Shown: positions 13,645-21,991, counted from the first letter of the stretch. The stretch is 24,375 bases of DNA from an uncultured Clostridia bacterium (GCA_949746285.1 CATJZH010000128.1:1-24375), one strand, 5' to 3'. The notes: generated from the letters alone by a model not told the origin. Program-made: numbers and translations.

Positions 13645-13677
13645 CATCTGAAAAACGGCAACATTGTTTTTTGGATG
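13645..13677 (+). promoter_or_regulatory. Leader hairpin before the 134-aa gene
   Basis: CATCTGAAAAAC (13645-13656) pairs over 12 bp with GTTTTTTGGATG (13666-13677), with two G:U pairs and a 9-nt loop. No U-tract follows, so it is more likely a regulatory or stabilising 5' structure than a terminator. Confidence 0.5.
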
Positions 13678-13715
13678 ATGATTATAAAATAAGATGTAAA
13701 GAAGGAGAAGAAAAA

Positions 13716-14120
13716 ATGAGAATCAGAGTAAAAATTGAGAAGAAAACAGAAATCCCTAACCCCCAAAAATGCTGGATGGCAGAGCTTGAATATGATAACA
13801 AGCCTGTGGAGCTGGCACGGAGAAACGTATTGATGGTGGCAGCGGAATTTTGCGAAAGAACTCCTTTTACAGATCGTAGGAATCTGGGTATTGAGTTCTG
13901 GGACTTTTCAAAAAGACAGGTTCGGGAACGAAAGGGAAATGGTGAGGTTATCTATAAAATAGATAATGAAACCATCTCGAACTTACAGCTGTTCATTTTT
14001 GGAATTGTCTCAACTGCCAAAGAATTTGATGGCATCGAGGTATTGCTCATGTATTTAGGGCGTACCATAGAAGTGAATAACTTACAGGAGGCTAGGGTAT
14101 TTGTAGATAGCTTGAAGTAG
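13716..14120 (+). CDS. Unknown protein, 134 aa, likely horizontally acquired
   Basis: GGAG (13704-13707) lies 8 nt before the ATG, giving MRIRVKIEKKTE and a 134-residue soluble protein ending FVDSLK. The frame extends upstream to a TTG at 13671, but that falls inside the leader hairpin and has no ribosome site. The composition is mixed-charge with no signal peptide or membrane helix. A basic, aromatic stretch (ERTPFTDRRNLGIEFWDFSKRQVRERK) lies in the middle. The gene uses GAG, CTG, CGG, GCG and GTG codons far more than the AT-rich neighbours, which points to recent transfer from a higher-GC relative. It has its own promoter, leader and terminator. No family is recognised. It ends in convergence with the PyrE-like gene. 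Confidence 0.75.
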   Translation: MRIRVKIEKKTEIPNPQKCWMAELEYDNKPVELARRNVLMVAAEFCERTPFTDRRNLGIEFWDFSKRQVRERKGNGEVIYKIDNETISNLQLFIFGIVSTAKEFDGIEVLLMYLGRTIEVNNLQEARVFVDSLK

Positions 14121-14144
14121 AGTTAGAGACTGATTTTCAGATGC

Positions 14145-14175
14145 AAACAGAGCTCCAGCTTAAGGAGCTCTGTTT
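14145..14175. terminator. Convergent terminator hairpin
   Basis: A perfect 12-bp stem (AAACAGAGCTCC 14145-14156 / GGAGCTCTGTTT 14164-14175) has a 7-nt loop. It lies between two genes that end toward each other and probably serves both. The long GC core compensates for the short U-tract. Confidence 0.75.
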
Positions 14176-14184
14176 GTGTATATA

Positions 14185-15054
14185 TTAGTTATTTAATCCA
14201 TAAATATTTTGGTCTAATAAAAGATGAACTCTTTTTTGAGTTTTAGGATTATCAGATTTTAAAGAATTTTCAATAAACTCAGGATGATCTATTAAGAATT
14301 GTTTCATAGATCCATCAGGATCTTTTCTAAAATTTTGTAATACTTCTAATTGTTTTTTATTTATAACTTTTAATTCTAAAGCTTTTTCAAATAAGGCATT
14401 ATCAATTTGTAATAAAGATAAAACTTTTACTTCACCATTAGTTAAAACTTGTGTTCCACCTTCCATTCTATCAACTGCAAATGCACTCCAAACAATATTA
14501 GAACCCAAATTTTGAATTGCTGGAATCCAAGCTCTAGTAAAACTAGATGCTTTATTTAAAAGGTCTGCAATATGCAAGAATTTTTTATTTGGTATTGATG
14601 TAGCATAATCATTTTCAGAGAAATCACTATTACTAACAACAGTTGATAAATCCTTATATATTGTAACATGAGGTTTTCCTAAGAAATAAGCAATTATATT
14701 AGAGAAGTACCAATCTCTTCTTTCTCCACCAGATATGTAATCAATTTCATCTACGTTTATATTTTCTTTTATATATTCGACCATAGAATCAATAACAAAT
14801 TTATAAATAGCACATTTGTTGTAGTGAAGAAAAGTTTTTGAGAAAATATGTGATGGTATATTTTTCTTATCCTCGTTTGCAAGTTCATTATCAATAAAAG
14901 ATAGTAAACTTTTTGAATCTTCTTCGCTTCCAAAAAGATAATCTGCATTTATAAAGTATGGTCCAATTTTTCCTGATGTGTACCAAAAAGGATTATTTTC
15001 AGGAGCTACTTTAAAAGCAGTTGTTTCAAATAATAAAGACATTAAATCTTTCAT
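14185..15054 (-). CDS. Divergent orotate-phosphoribosyltransferase-like protein
   Basis: This 289-residue protein resembles the clostridial group annotated as orotate phosphoribosyltransferase (orotate + PRPP to OMP). The early motif WYTSGKIGPYFIN (24-36) matches the orotate-side TSG.IGPY motif. ISGGERRDWYFSN (107-119) and KPHVTIYKD (127-135) fit the core phosphoribosyltransferase fold. The PRPP loop is not canonical: FLHIADLLNKASS (159-171) stands where ordinary PyrE has a VDDVITTG-type sequence. An extra C-terminal region of about 90 residues is also present, making it longer than the usual 190-220. GGAGG lies 6 nt before the ATG, with a promoter at 15138-15166. It points away from the pyrC cluster, and no ordinary pyrE is seen here, which supports the role. 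A regulatory or altered-specificity homolog is the alternative. Confidence 0.7.
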   Translation of the reverse strand: MKDLMSLLFETTAFKVAPENNPFWYTSGKIGPYFINADYLFGSEEDSKSLLSFIDNELANEDKKNIPSHIFSKTFLHYNKCAIYKFVIDSMVEYIKENINVDEIDYISGGERRDWYFSNIIAYFLGKPHVTIYKDLSTVVSNSDFSENDYATSIPNKKFLHIADLLNKASSFTRAWIPAIQNLGSNIVWSAFAVDRMEGGTQVLTNGEVKVLSLLQIDNALFEKALELKVINKKQLEVLQNFRKDPDGSMKQFLIDHPEFIENSLKSDNPKTQKRVHLLLDQNIYGLNN

Positions 15055-15137
15055 AATTTACCTCCAATTTTTTGTATAAATTAATTTTTCTAAAAGTAAG
15101 TATAATGATATTTAATTATTAAAACTAATTTGTGTAT

Positions 15138-15166
15138 ATAATATAGTAAAAATATTAAAAAGTCAA
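15138..15166 (-). promoter_or_regulatory. Promoter of the PyrE-like gene
   Basis: On the minus strand TTGACT (15166-15161), 17 nt, TATTAT (15143-15138), with about 80 nt to the ATG at 15054. Confidence 0.7.
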
Positions 15167-15235
15167 TTAATGAGTTTCCCTAATTGTTCCAGTTCACAGT
15201 TTATTTTAAATGTGGTTTCCTTTTTAAATTTTATA

Positions 15236-15264
15236 TTGAAAAAGAAATACAAAGATGATAAAAT
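15236..15264 (+). promoter_or_regulatory. pyrC promoter
   Basis: TTGAAA (15236-15241), 17 nt, TAAAAT (15259-15264) with an extended TG at 15256-15257. The leader to the ATG is about 22 nt, too short for a PyrR-type attenuator, and none is seen. Confidence 0.65.
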
Positions 15265-15292
15265 GATAAAAATTATTTAGGGAGGATATAAA

Positions 15293-16564
15293 ATGAGCAT
15301 ATTATTAAAAAACGGAACTGTAATAGACTATGCAAGTAACACACAAAAAAAATTAGATGTACTAATTGAAAATGACAAGATTTCTAAAATTGCTGAAACC
15401 ATAGAAGTATCAGAGAATAAAGTTATTGACTGCACTGGATTATATATTATGCCAGGAATGGTTGATATGCATTGCCATTTAAGAGAGCCAGGTGGAGAAC
15501 ACAAAGAAACTATAGAAACAGGATCTAAAAGCGCTGTTGCTGGGGGATTTACTACTATTTGTCCTATGCCAAATACAAATCCAACACCAGATAGCGCTAT
15601 TGTTTTGGAAAAAATAATAGCAGAAGCAAAAAGAGTTAATTTATGTAATGTACTTCCATTTTCAAGTGTAACTAAAGGAGAAAAAGGAGAAGAATTAGTA
15701 GACTTTAAAACACAACTAGAAGCAGGAGCTATTGCATTTTCAGATGATGGAATGCCAGTAGAAAATGCAGCAATGATTAGAAAAGCAATGATAGAGGCAA
15801 ATAAATTAGGAAGTTTTATATCTGAACATTGTGAAGAAAAATCAGTATCAAGTGGTGCTATAAATGCAGGAGAAATAGCGGAGAAATTAGGAGTTGGAGG
15901 AGTATTACCAGAAGCAGAAGAAATAATGGCTTCAAGAGATATAGTTATAGCAGAAACTAATAATTTACATACACATATATGTCATATAAGTACCAAAACT
16001 TCAGTTGATATGATAAGAAGTGCAAAGCAAAGAGGAGTAAAAGTAACTTGTGAAACTTGTCCACATTATTATAGTTTCACAGTAGAAGAAGTTTTGAAAT
16101 CAGATGTAAATGCAAAAATGAATCCTCCATTAAGAGAAGAAAAAGATAAAAAAGCAATTATAGAAGGAATAAAAGATGGAACAATAGACTGTATAATAAC
16201 AGACCATGCACCACACGCAGAAGAAGAAAAAGCCAAAGGACTAGCTAAAGCACCAAATGGAATTATAGGATTTGAAACAGCATTAGGAGCAACAATTACA
16301 AATTTAGTAGAACCAGGTTATATATCATATTTAGATATGGTAAGAGTTATGTCATATAATCCATCAAAATTATTAGGAATAGATAGAGGAGAAATAGCAG
16401 AAGGCAAAGTAGCGGATTTAACAATATTTAATCCAAACGAAGAATATGTATATTTAAAAGAAAATATAGTATCAAAGTCAAAAAACACACCTTGGATAAA
16501 TAAAACATTAAAAGGAAAAGTAAAATACACATTAGTATCAGGAAGGGTAGTATATGTCCAATAG
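15293..16564 (+). CDS. pyrC: Dihydroorotase PyrC (class I)
   Basis: The enzyme cyclises carbamoyl-aspartate to dihydroorotate. At 423 residues it has the length of class I bacterial dihydroorotases. The first metal motif is DMHCHLREPGG, with His60 and His62 and the substrate-binding Arg64. CPMPNTNP follows at about 100. The catalytic aspartate is in TDHAPH (Asp304, His305, His308). The usual HICHIST block is also present. GGAGG precedes the ATG and a promoter lies just upstream. The gene's last two codons and TAG stop (16562-16564) fall inside the 56-bp repeat at 16555-16610, so the extreme C-terminus (VQ) may have been reset by repeat insertion. Confidence 0.97.
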   Translation: MSILLKNGTVIDYASNTQKKLDVLIENDKISKIAETIEVSENKVIDCTGLYIMPGMVDMHCHLREPGGEHKETIETGSKSAVAGGFTTICPMPNTNPTPDSAIVLEKIIAEAKRVNLCNVLPFSSVTKGEKGEELVDFKTQLEAGAIAFSDDGMPVENAAMIRKAMIEANKLGSFISEHCEEKSVSSGAINAGEIAEKLGVGGVLPEAEEIMASRDIVIAETNNLHTHICHISTKTSVDMIRSAKQRGVKVTCETCPHYYSFTVEEVLKSDVNAKMNPPLREEKDKKAIIEGIKDGTIDCIITDHAPHAEEEKAKGLAKAPNGIIGFETALGATITNLVEPGYISYLDMVRVMSYNPSKLLGIDRGEIAEGKVADLTIFNPNEEYVYLKENIVSKSKNTPWINKTLKGKVKYTLVSGRVVYVQ

Positions 16565-16610
16565 GGGACGTTTGTTATGGGACATTTTTGTCCACAAATT
16601 AACGTATGTT
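16555..16610 (+). repeat. 56-bp structured repeat, copy A
   Basis: Copy A matches the reverse complement of 19467-19522 at 46 of 56 positions with no gaps. It contains two short inverted repeats, GTCC...GGAC and GGACA/TGTCC around a T-run. It overlaps the pyrC stop and fills the pyrC-pyrF gap. A weak promoter could be formed at its edge (TTGTCC 16588-16593, 16 nt, TATAAA 16610-16615), which may help express pyrF. Confidence 0.85.
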
Positions 16611-16630
16611 ATAAATTAGAGGAGATAAAA

Positions 16631-17554
16631 ATGAGAAATGCAATAGATATTTTAATAGATAAAATAAAAGAAAAAGATAATCCTACAGTTATGGGATTAG
16701 ATCCTAGATATGATATGTTACCAGAATGTATAAAAAGTAAATATGGAACAGATGTTAAAAGTGTATGTGAAGGAATATTAGAATTTAACAAAACTCTAAT
16801 AGATAATACATATGATATAGTTCCAGCAGTAAAACCTCAAATAGCATTTTATGAAATGTTTGGAATTGAAGGAATGAAATGTTTTAAAGAAACTTGTAAA
16901 TATGCTAAAGAAAAAGGAATGGTAGTTATAGCAGATATTAAAAGAGGTGACATAGGAACTACAGCTGCTGGATATTCAAATGCATATTTAGGAGAAACTT
17001 TAGTTGGAGATAAGAACGAAAGCTTTTACGATATAGACTGGGTAACAGTAAATCCATATTTAGGAATAGATGGAGTTAAACCATTTATTGAAGACTGCAA
17101 AAAATATAATAAAGGAATTTTTATATTAGTAAAAACTTCAAATAAATCATCAGGTGAATTACAAGATTTAAAATTAGAAGATGGCAAAACAGTATATGAA
17201 AAAGTTGCAGAATTGGTAAATACTTGGGGAAAAGATTTAGTGGGTGAATATGGTTATAGTTCAGTTGCTTCTGTAGTAGGTGCAACTTATCCAATTCAAA
17301 TAAAAGAATTAAGAGAAATTATGCCAAAGTCTTATTTCTTGATACCAGGATATGGAGCACAAGGTGGAAAAGCAGAAGATATAGCTTTAGGATTTAAAGA
17401 TGGATTAGGTGGAATAGTAAATGCTTCAAGAAGTTTGATGTGTGCTTATAAATCTGATAGATGGAAAGACACTTATTCAGATGCAGAATATGCAAAAGCA
17501 ACTAGAGCAGAAACAATTAGAATGAGAGATGAGTTAAATTCAGCAATAAAATAA
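16631..17554 (+). CDS. pyrF: Orotidine-5'-phosphate decarboxylase PyrF (long type)
   Basis: PyrF decarboxylates OMP to UMP, the last step of the pathway. The 307-residue length and sequence fit the longer PyrF family 2. The catalytic D-x-K-x-x-D is ADIKRGDIGTT, with Asp102, Lys104 and Asp107. VMGLDPRYD near the N-terminus and IPGYGAQGG near the phosphate-binding C-terminal part are also typical. An upstream GTG at 16577 in the same frame would translate repeat sequence and is rejected. ATG 16631 has AGAGGAG 5-6 nt upstream. The pyrC-pyrF gap is occupied by repeat copy A. The decayed gene begins 12 nt after the stop, apparently once part of the same operon. Confidence 0.97.
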   Translation: MRNAIDILIDKIKEKDNPTVMGLDPRYDMLPECIKSKYGTDVKSVCEGILEFNKTLIDNTYDIVPAVKPQIAFYEMFGIEGMKCFKETCKYAKEKGMVVIADIKRGDIGTTAAGYSNAYLGETLVGDKNESFYDIDWVTVNPYLGIDGVKPFIEDCKKYNKGIFILVKTSNKSSGELQDLKLEDGKTVYEKVAELVNTWGKDLVGEYGYSSVASVVGATYPIQIKELREIMPKSYFLIPGYGAQGGKAEDIALGFKDGLGGIVNASRSLMCAYKSDRWKDTYSDAEYAKATRAETIRMRDELNSAIK

Positions 17555-17566
17555 AGGAGAATTAAA

Positions 17567-18622
17567 ATGATTTTAAATATATATGACACAAAAGATAATT
17601 CTTCTATAAATAAATTAAAAAAGACTAAAGGAATAAAATTAATTAGAAAATATTTACCACATCTTGATGCTAATAAACAATGTTATATTATAAATACGCT
17701 AGAGGGTGGGAAAGAATAAAAGATAAATTTCCTGAAATAGTAACTTGTAGAACAGATACAAAAGTGGGAACAGATATGCCAAACATTCATGGTGCCACAA
17801 GAAAAAAAGAAGATATAGCTGATTATATAAGTGAAAACCGAGAAAAAGTAAATAATCCATATTTTATTTGTGTGGAATTAGAACCTAATGCAAATGAGAG
17901 AATATATACTAAAGGAGGTTTTTTATTAGTATTTGAAAATTGGAAAGATGTAAAAATAGGATATGTAGGACCTGGATTTGATTGTGGTTCATGTTGTAAA
18001 GGAGAAGCAGAACACGAGACTTGGATAATACATTGAGAAAAGTCAGAGATATATAGAAAAGATGCTATAGAAAGATATCATATACAAAAAACTACACAGT
18101 CTAATTATATCAAAACAGCAATTAAAAGAATGGCATTTCTTATAAAATAATATCCATATAGAAAAAAAGAAATAATGAAAGTTTTTCCAAAAAGATATTT
18201 GACAGGTATAGATCTGGAATTATTTGAAAAGATGCAAAAGGAAGTCTTAATACCTTTATGGGAAAGGCAAGAAGAACTAGCTGCAGATGGGTTAAATGTT
18301 TTTGGAGTAGAATTAAATGTAGTTGAAAATAATAGACTAGTTCCTTTTGAAATTGAAGCTCCAGAAAATTTTAAAGTTATAGGAAAAGATTTTAGTGAGT
18401 TATATAAGGCAAAATCGAAAGAATTTTCAGAAACAGAACAAGAGAAGAAAAGAATAATGCTATATGGAAAAGCCAAATGAATGCTTCTATTAGAAAAACA
18501 TTTACCTAGCTTAAATCCATTTTTAGGAATTAAAATTGTATCTAATAAAGAAGAATGGAAAAATAGAGCCTTGGGAAATTTTTAGACCAGAAAGATTAAT
18601 TACAAAATCAAGAGAAAGATAA
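17567..18622 (+). pseudogene. Decayed gene, two frameshifts and three in-frame stops, unknown function
   Basis: A normal start with AAAGGAG before ATG 17567 gives MILNIYDTKDN and stops early at 17717-17719. Joining frames near 17707 (one base apparently lost at GAGGG/TGGG, so LEG runs into WERIKDKFPEI) opens a long second frame. That frame stays protein-like across TGA 18034-18036, TAA 18148-18150 and TGA 18478-18480. A second shift in the A-run near 18555-18560 (one base gained) gives EWKIEPWEIF and a natural end at TAA 18620-18622. The reconstructed product is about 350 residues, soluble, with CRTDTKVGTDMPN and GPGFDCGSCCKGEAEHETW segments. I do not recognise the family. The surviving pieces 17680-18036 and 18175-18480 should not be called as genes. 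Confidence 0.85.
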
Positions 18623-18636
18623 AAGGAGATAGCCTA

Positions 18637-19452
18637 ATGTTAGAAATTAAAACAGTAAAAAGAGGAGCTGAACTAGTATCTATTAACTTTAATGGATTTG
18701 AAAAATTGCATAATGGTGAAAACTTTTGGAATAGACACAGTCCAATATTATTCCCAATTGTTGGAAAACTAAAAGATGGAAAAACTAAAATAAATGGAAA
18801 AGATTATGAAATGGGACAACATGGATTTGCAAGAGATATGGACTTTGAAGAGATAGGAAAAAATTCATATGTTTTAAAGTCTAATGAAGAAACAATGTCA
18901 AAATTTCCTTATAAATTCGAATTATATGTTTCATATGAAGTAAAAAAAGATGAAGTTATAACTAAGTATAAAGTAGTAAATGCAGATGATAAATTAATAG
19001 AATTCGGCTTAGGTGGACATCCAGCTTTTGTTTGTGATTATTCAAGTGGCAAATATAGATTAGAATTTGAAGATATTGAAGATGAAGTAGAATTTTATCA
19101 ATTAGAAAATGGATTATTAAAAACTAAACCAGAAAGAAGAAAATTTTTAAAAGAAAATAGAATATTTCTAGATAGAAAAATATTTGATAATGATGCTATA
19201 ATTATGAAAAATTTAAAATCAGATAGAGTATATTTAAAAACAGAAACTAAAACTATATTATCATTTTCTTTTAAAGATTTTCCAGATTTAGCTATTTGGT
19301 CTAAACCAGGAGCACCATTTATATGTATAGAACCGTGGTTTAGTACAGCAGATAAGATCGATTCTAATGGAGTATTTGAAGAAAAAGATAATTTAATTGA
19401 ATTAAAACCAAATAAAGAGTTTAAAGCTCAATACGCAGTTAAGTTTTTTTAA
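18637..19452 (+). CDS. Aldose 1-epimerase (mutarotase) family protein, LacX type
   Basis: This 271-residue galactose-mutarotase-like beta-sandwich protein would interconvert alpha and beta anomers of a sugar or sugar phosphate. The family residues are in place: GQHGFARDMDF (His62), GGHPAF (His128, the likely general acid) and CIEPW (Glu232, the general base). The sequence follows the LacX/YihR-like branch more than GalM. The substrate is unknown. AGGAG lies about 8 nt before the ATG. It stands between the decayed gene and pyrK without an obvious link to pyrimidines, probably as a passenger of the insertion-prone segment between the two 56-bp repeats. Confidence 0.9.
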   Translation: MLEIKTVKRGAELVSINFNGFEKLHNGENFWNRHSPILFPIVGKLKDGKTKINGKDYEMGQHGFARDMDFEEIGKNSYVLKSNEETMSKFPYKFELYVSYEVKKDEVITKYKVVNADDKLIEFGLGGHPAFVCDYSSGKYRLEFEDIEDEVEFYQLENGLLKTKPERRKFLKENRIFLDRKIFDNDAIIMKNLKSDRVYLKTETKTILSFSFKDFPDLAIWSKPGAPFICIEPWFSTADKIDSNGVFEEKDNLIELKPNKEFKAQYAVKFF

Positions 19453-19466
19453 TATGTATCTAACTG

Positions 19467-19522
19467 AACATACGTATAAAAGTGGACAAAAATGTCCAAA
19501 AACAAACGTCCCAAATGGGACA
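19467..19522 (-). repeat. 56-bp structured repeat, copy B (inverted)
   Basis: This is the inverted copy of 16555-16610, identical at 46 of 56 positions. Its internal hairpins are better preserved than in copy A: GTCCC/GGGAC and GGACA/TGTCC. It lies between the epimerase stop (19452) and the pyrK ribosome site (GGAGG 19526-19530), so it is in the pyrK leader. Confidence 0.85.
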
Positions 19523-19534
19523 AAAGGAGGAATT

Positions 19535-20311
19535 ATGAGAGTAAAAGTAAAATGTGAATTATTAAAAAAAGAGAAAATTATTGATGGGATTTACAAATTT
19601 TCTGTAAAAGCACCAGATATTGCAAAAGATGCAAAACCAGGTCAATTTTTGGAAGCTAAAGTTTCCGAGACAGGAGAGCCTTTTTTAAGAAGACCTATTA
19701 GTATTTTTAATATTAATGGAGATATGATTGAATTTATTTTTCAAGTTAAAGGAAGAGGAACTGAACTTTTAGCAGAAAGAGAAGAAGGAGATTTAATAGA
19801 TATAATGGGACCACTTGGATTTGGCACTTTTAAGGTACAAGAATATGGTAAAGTTGCAATTATTGGTGGGGGAATTGGTACATATCCATTATATGAACTT
19901 GCAAAAGAGCTAAAAGATAAAGCAGATGTAACAATGTATATGGGATTTAGAAATAAAGATTTAGTTACATTAGAAAAAGAATTTGAGGAAGTTTCTAATA
20001 AATTAGTTCTAACTACAGATGATGGTTCTTATAAAGAAAAAGGTTTTGCAATTAATTTTCTAAAAGAAGATTGTAAAAAAGAAAAACCAGATATGATATT
20101 TGCTTGTGGACCATTACCAATGCTTAAGGCTGTTAAAGAATTTGCAACACAAGAAGATATTCATTGTCAAATTTCTTTAGAAGAAAGAATGGGATGTGGA
20201 ATAGGTGCTTGTTTAGGATGTGCTGTTAAGGTTAAAGATGGAGAGAATTTTAAGTATTTACATGTTTGTAAAGAAGGACCAGTATTTAACGCAAAAGATG
20301 TAGAGATTTAG
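19535..20311 (+). CDS. pyrK: Dihydroorotate dehydrogenase electron-transfer subunit PyrK
   Basis: PyrK carries FAD and a [2Fe-2S] cluster and passes electrons from the class 1B PyrD to NAD+. The 258-residue protein has the ferredoxin-reductase-like FAD motif RRPISIF (52-58) and a nucleotide-binding IIGGGIGTYPLYEL (109-122). The C-terminal cluster ligands are Cys221, Cys226, Cys229 and Cys245 in the C-x4-C-x2-C-x15-C spacing. An ATG-led frame from 19454 would run through repeat copy B and is rejected. ATG 19535 has AAAGGAGG 4 nt upstream and starts the family's normal MRVKVKCELL. The stop overlaps the ribosome site of the next gene (GGAG 20311-20314), so the two are coupled. Confidence 0.96.
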   Translation: MRVKVKCELLKKEKIIDGIYKFSVKAPDIAKDAKPGQFLEAKVSETGEPFLRRPISIFNINGDMIEFIFQVKGRGTELLAEREEGDLIDIMGPLGFGTFKVQEYGKVAIIGGGIGTYPLYELAKELKDKADVTMYMGFRNKDLVTLEKEFEEVSNKLVLTTDDGSYKEKGFAINFLKEDCKKEKPDMIFACGPLPMLKAVKEFATQEDIHCQISLEERMGCGIGACLGCAVKVKDGENFKYLHVCKEGPVFNAKDVEI

Positions 20312-20320
20312 GAGTTAGTT

Positions 20321-21991
20321 ATGAATACAGAAATTAATATTTTTGGAAAAAAAATAAAAATTGAAGAGATTATTAATTTAATAAAAATTTTAGCGAAAAT
20401 TGGACTTTTAGCAATAATATTAATTAGTATGTTTTTAATTAGTCATTCTGTATTACTAAGTCCAGATGATTATAATTATTCATATGTGCAAGGTTGCAAT
20501 TATCAAAAAAAAGTTGATAGTATAGCAAATGCTTTAGAAACAGGAAAGTTTTTTTATAATAATTGGACAGGTAGAGTTTTACCACATGTATTAATAGGGG
20601 TTTTTAGAAATTTACCACCAATAACATATGAAATAGTTAATACCTTAATATTTTTAATTTTTATATTAGTAATAACAAAAGTTCTAAATAAAAAAACAAC
20701 ATATTTTGGAATTTTATCAGTATTTGGATATTTAAGTTTTAGTTTAATGTTTGGTGAAAAATTTGCTTGGATAAGCGGATCATTTAATTATTTATGGCCA
20801 AGTACTTGTTTAGTAATTTTTATTTATTATTTTTATAATTATTTTATAGGAGAAAAAGAGCTAAATGTATTTCAAAAAATTGCTTTAACATTTTTTGCTT
20901 TTATAACAGGATTTACACATGAAAATATAGCTTTTGTAGGAGGAGCATTTTTAGTTTGTTTATTCTTATTTAAAATAAAACAATTTATAAAATTTGAAAA
21001 TAAAAAGAAAATTGTAACAGTTTTAATTTTTATAATGTTTTGCTTAGGAGCTTTAGCAACAATTTTTGCACCAGGAAATTTTAAAAGGATGGATTCTGAA
21101 AATACAGTATTTTCTTGGAATTTCCTTCAAAACTATAAAGATAATAAATTTGTTTTAATATCTGTAATAATTAGTATAATAGCTGTATTTATAGTAGAAA
21201 ATTTTGAATTATTAAAAAAAGAAAAAATGAGTAGTATAAAAAAATTAGATTATTCACTTATAAAAACAGAATTAATTCATTTTATATTACCTGCATTAAT
21301 TGCAACAGTGCCAATGGCAATTATATCATATTTTCCACCAAGAGCTTTTCTAGCATATGAAGTAATGTTTATGATAATTTTTTCAAAAAATATTACTGTT
21401 ATAGCAGAACATTTTAAACAGTATAATATTATAATAGCAATTATATCAATTTTATGTGGTTTATTAGTATTTGGACACTTTTCACCAAGTACACTTGCCC
21501 AAATAAATTATTTAATACCATATAAAGAGAAGGTAACTGCACAATATGAAGATGCTCTAAATAAAAGTGAAAAAGATGTGTTAGTTAGTAAATTTGAATA
21601 CTTAAATTGGATACATGCAGAAGATTATATAAATATATCAAACTTTTTTCCAGAACTTAATTATCATATGCCAGTAAATGCATTAATTTGCCAATATTAT
21701 GGATTTGATAGAGTCACAGCAGTTGGAGATAATGAATATTTAGTAGAAGTAAAAGTTAATACAGAAGGAATACACAATTATGCAATATATGAAAAAGAGA
21801 CATGGACACCAATACAATTTATGGAATATGATGATACAATAAGATATTGCATACCAAAAGACAAATTAGGAAGTTATGTTTTATATAGTGAAGAAGACAT
21901 TTTAGAAAATAAAGTGTTAGACTATAAAGTAAGATATATAGGTGGAGAATTAGTAGATATAAACATAAATGATTTAATTTTTAAAAAATAA
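20321..21991 (+). CDS. GT-C-like polytopic membrane protein (DUF6056-like), 556 aa
   Basis: About ten hydrophobic helices spread over residues 25-395 are followed by a soluble C-terminal domain of about 150 residues. Directly after the first helix comes SPDDYNYSY (47-55), and NWTGR lies at 81-85. An acidic DD motif in the first extracytoplasmic loop and a W-x-G-R are typical of GT-C-fold membrane glycosyltransferases, and the overall pattern resembles the DUF6056 group (from memory, moderate confidence). The likely substrate would be a polyprenyl-linked sugar. GGAG overlaps the pyrK stop, so it is translated with pyrK, yet nothing connects it to pyrimidine synthesis. It separates pyrK from pyrD, which normally adjoin. 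A non-enzymatic transporter is an alternative. Confidence 0.75.
   Translation: MNTEINIFGKKIKIEEIINLIKILAKIGLLAIILISMFLISHSVLLSPDDYNYSYVQGCNYQKKVDSIANALETGKFFYNNWTGRVLPHVLIGVFRNLPPITYEIVNTLIFLIFILVITKVLNKKTTYFGILSVFGYLSFSLMFGEKFAWISGSFNYLWPSTCLVIFIYYFYNYFIGEKELNVFQKIALTFFAFITGFTHENIAFVGGAFLVCLFLFKIKQFIKFENKKKIVTVLIFIMFCLGALATIFAPGNFKRMDSENTVFSWNFLQNYKDNKFVLISVIISIIAVFIVENFELLKKEKMSSIKKLDYSLIKTELIHFILPALIATVPMAIISYFPPRAFLAYEVMFMIIFSKNITVIAEHFKQYNIIIAIISILCGLLVFGHFSPSTLAQINYLIPYKEKVTAQYEDALNKSEKDVLVSKFEYLNWIHAEDYINISNFFPELNYHMPVNALICQYYGFDRVTAVGDNEYLVEVKVNTEGIHNYAIYEKETWTPIQFMEYDDTIRYCIPKDKLGSYVLYSEEDILENKVLDYKVRYIGGELVDININDLIFKK

Noticed and set aside
15167..15292. PyrR-type attenuator ahead of pyrC
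   Set aside because: No terminator/antiterminator pair or PyrR-binding loop is visible, and the leader from the predicted start is only about 22 nt.
16577..16630. Upstream GTG start for pyrF giving an 18-residue extension
   Set aside because: The extension translates repeat copy A, has no ribosome site, and is not part of the PyrF family, whereas ATG 16631 has a good site.
18105..18476. 123-aa minus-strand frame opposite the pseudogene
   Set aside because: No ribosome site, and the composition is what an antisense of the decayed coding frame would give.
18034..18480. In-frame TGA codons as selenocysteine or alternative-code readthrough
   Set aside because: The same frame also has a TAA and is bounded by two frameshifts, and TGA ends ordinary genes elsewhere in the window. 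Gene decay explains all lesions together.
19454..19534. Upstream ATG start for pyrK
   Set aside because: The added 27 residues come from repeat copy B. GGAGG lies just before ATG 19535.
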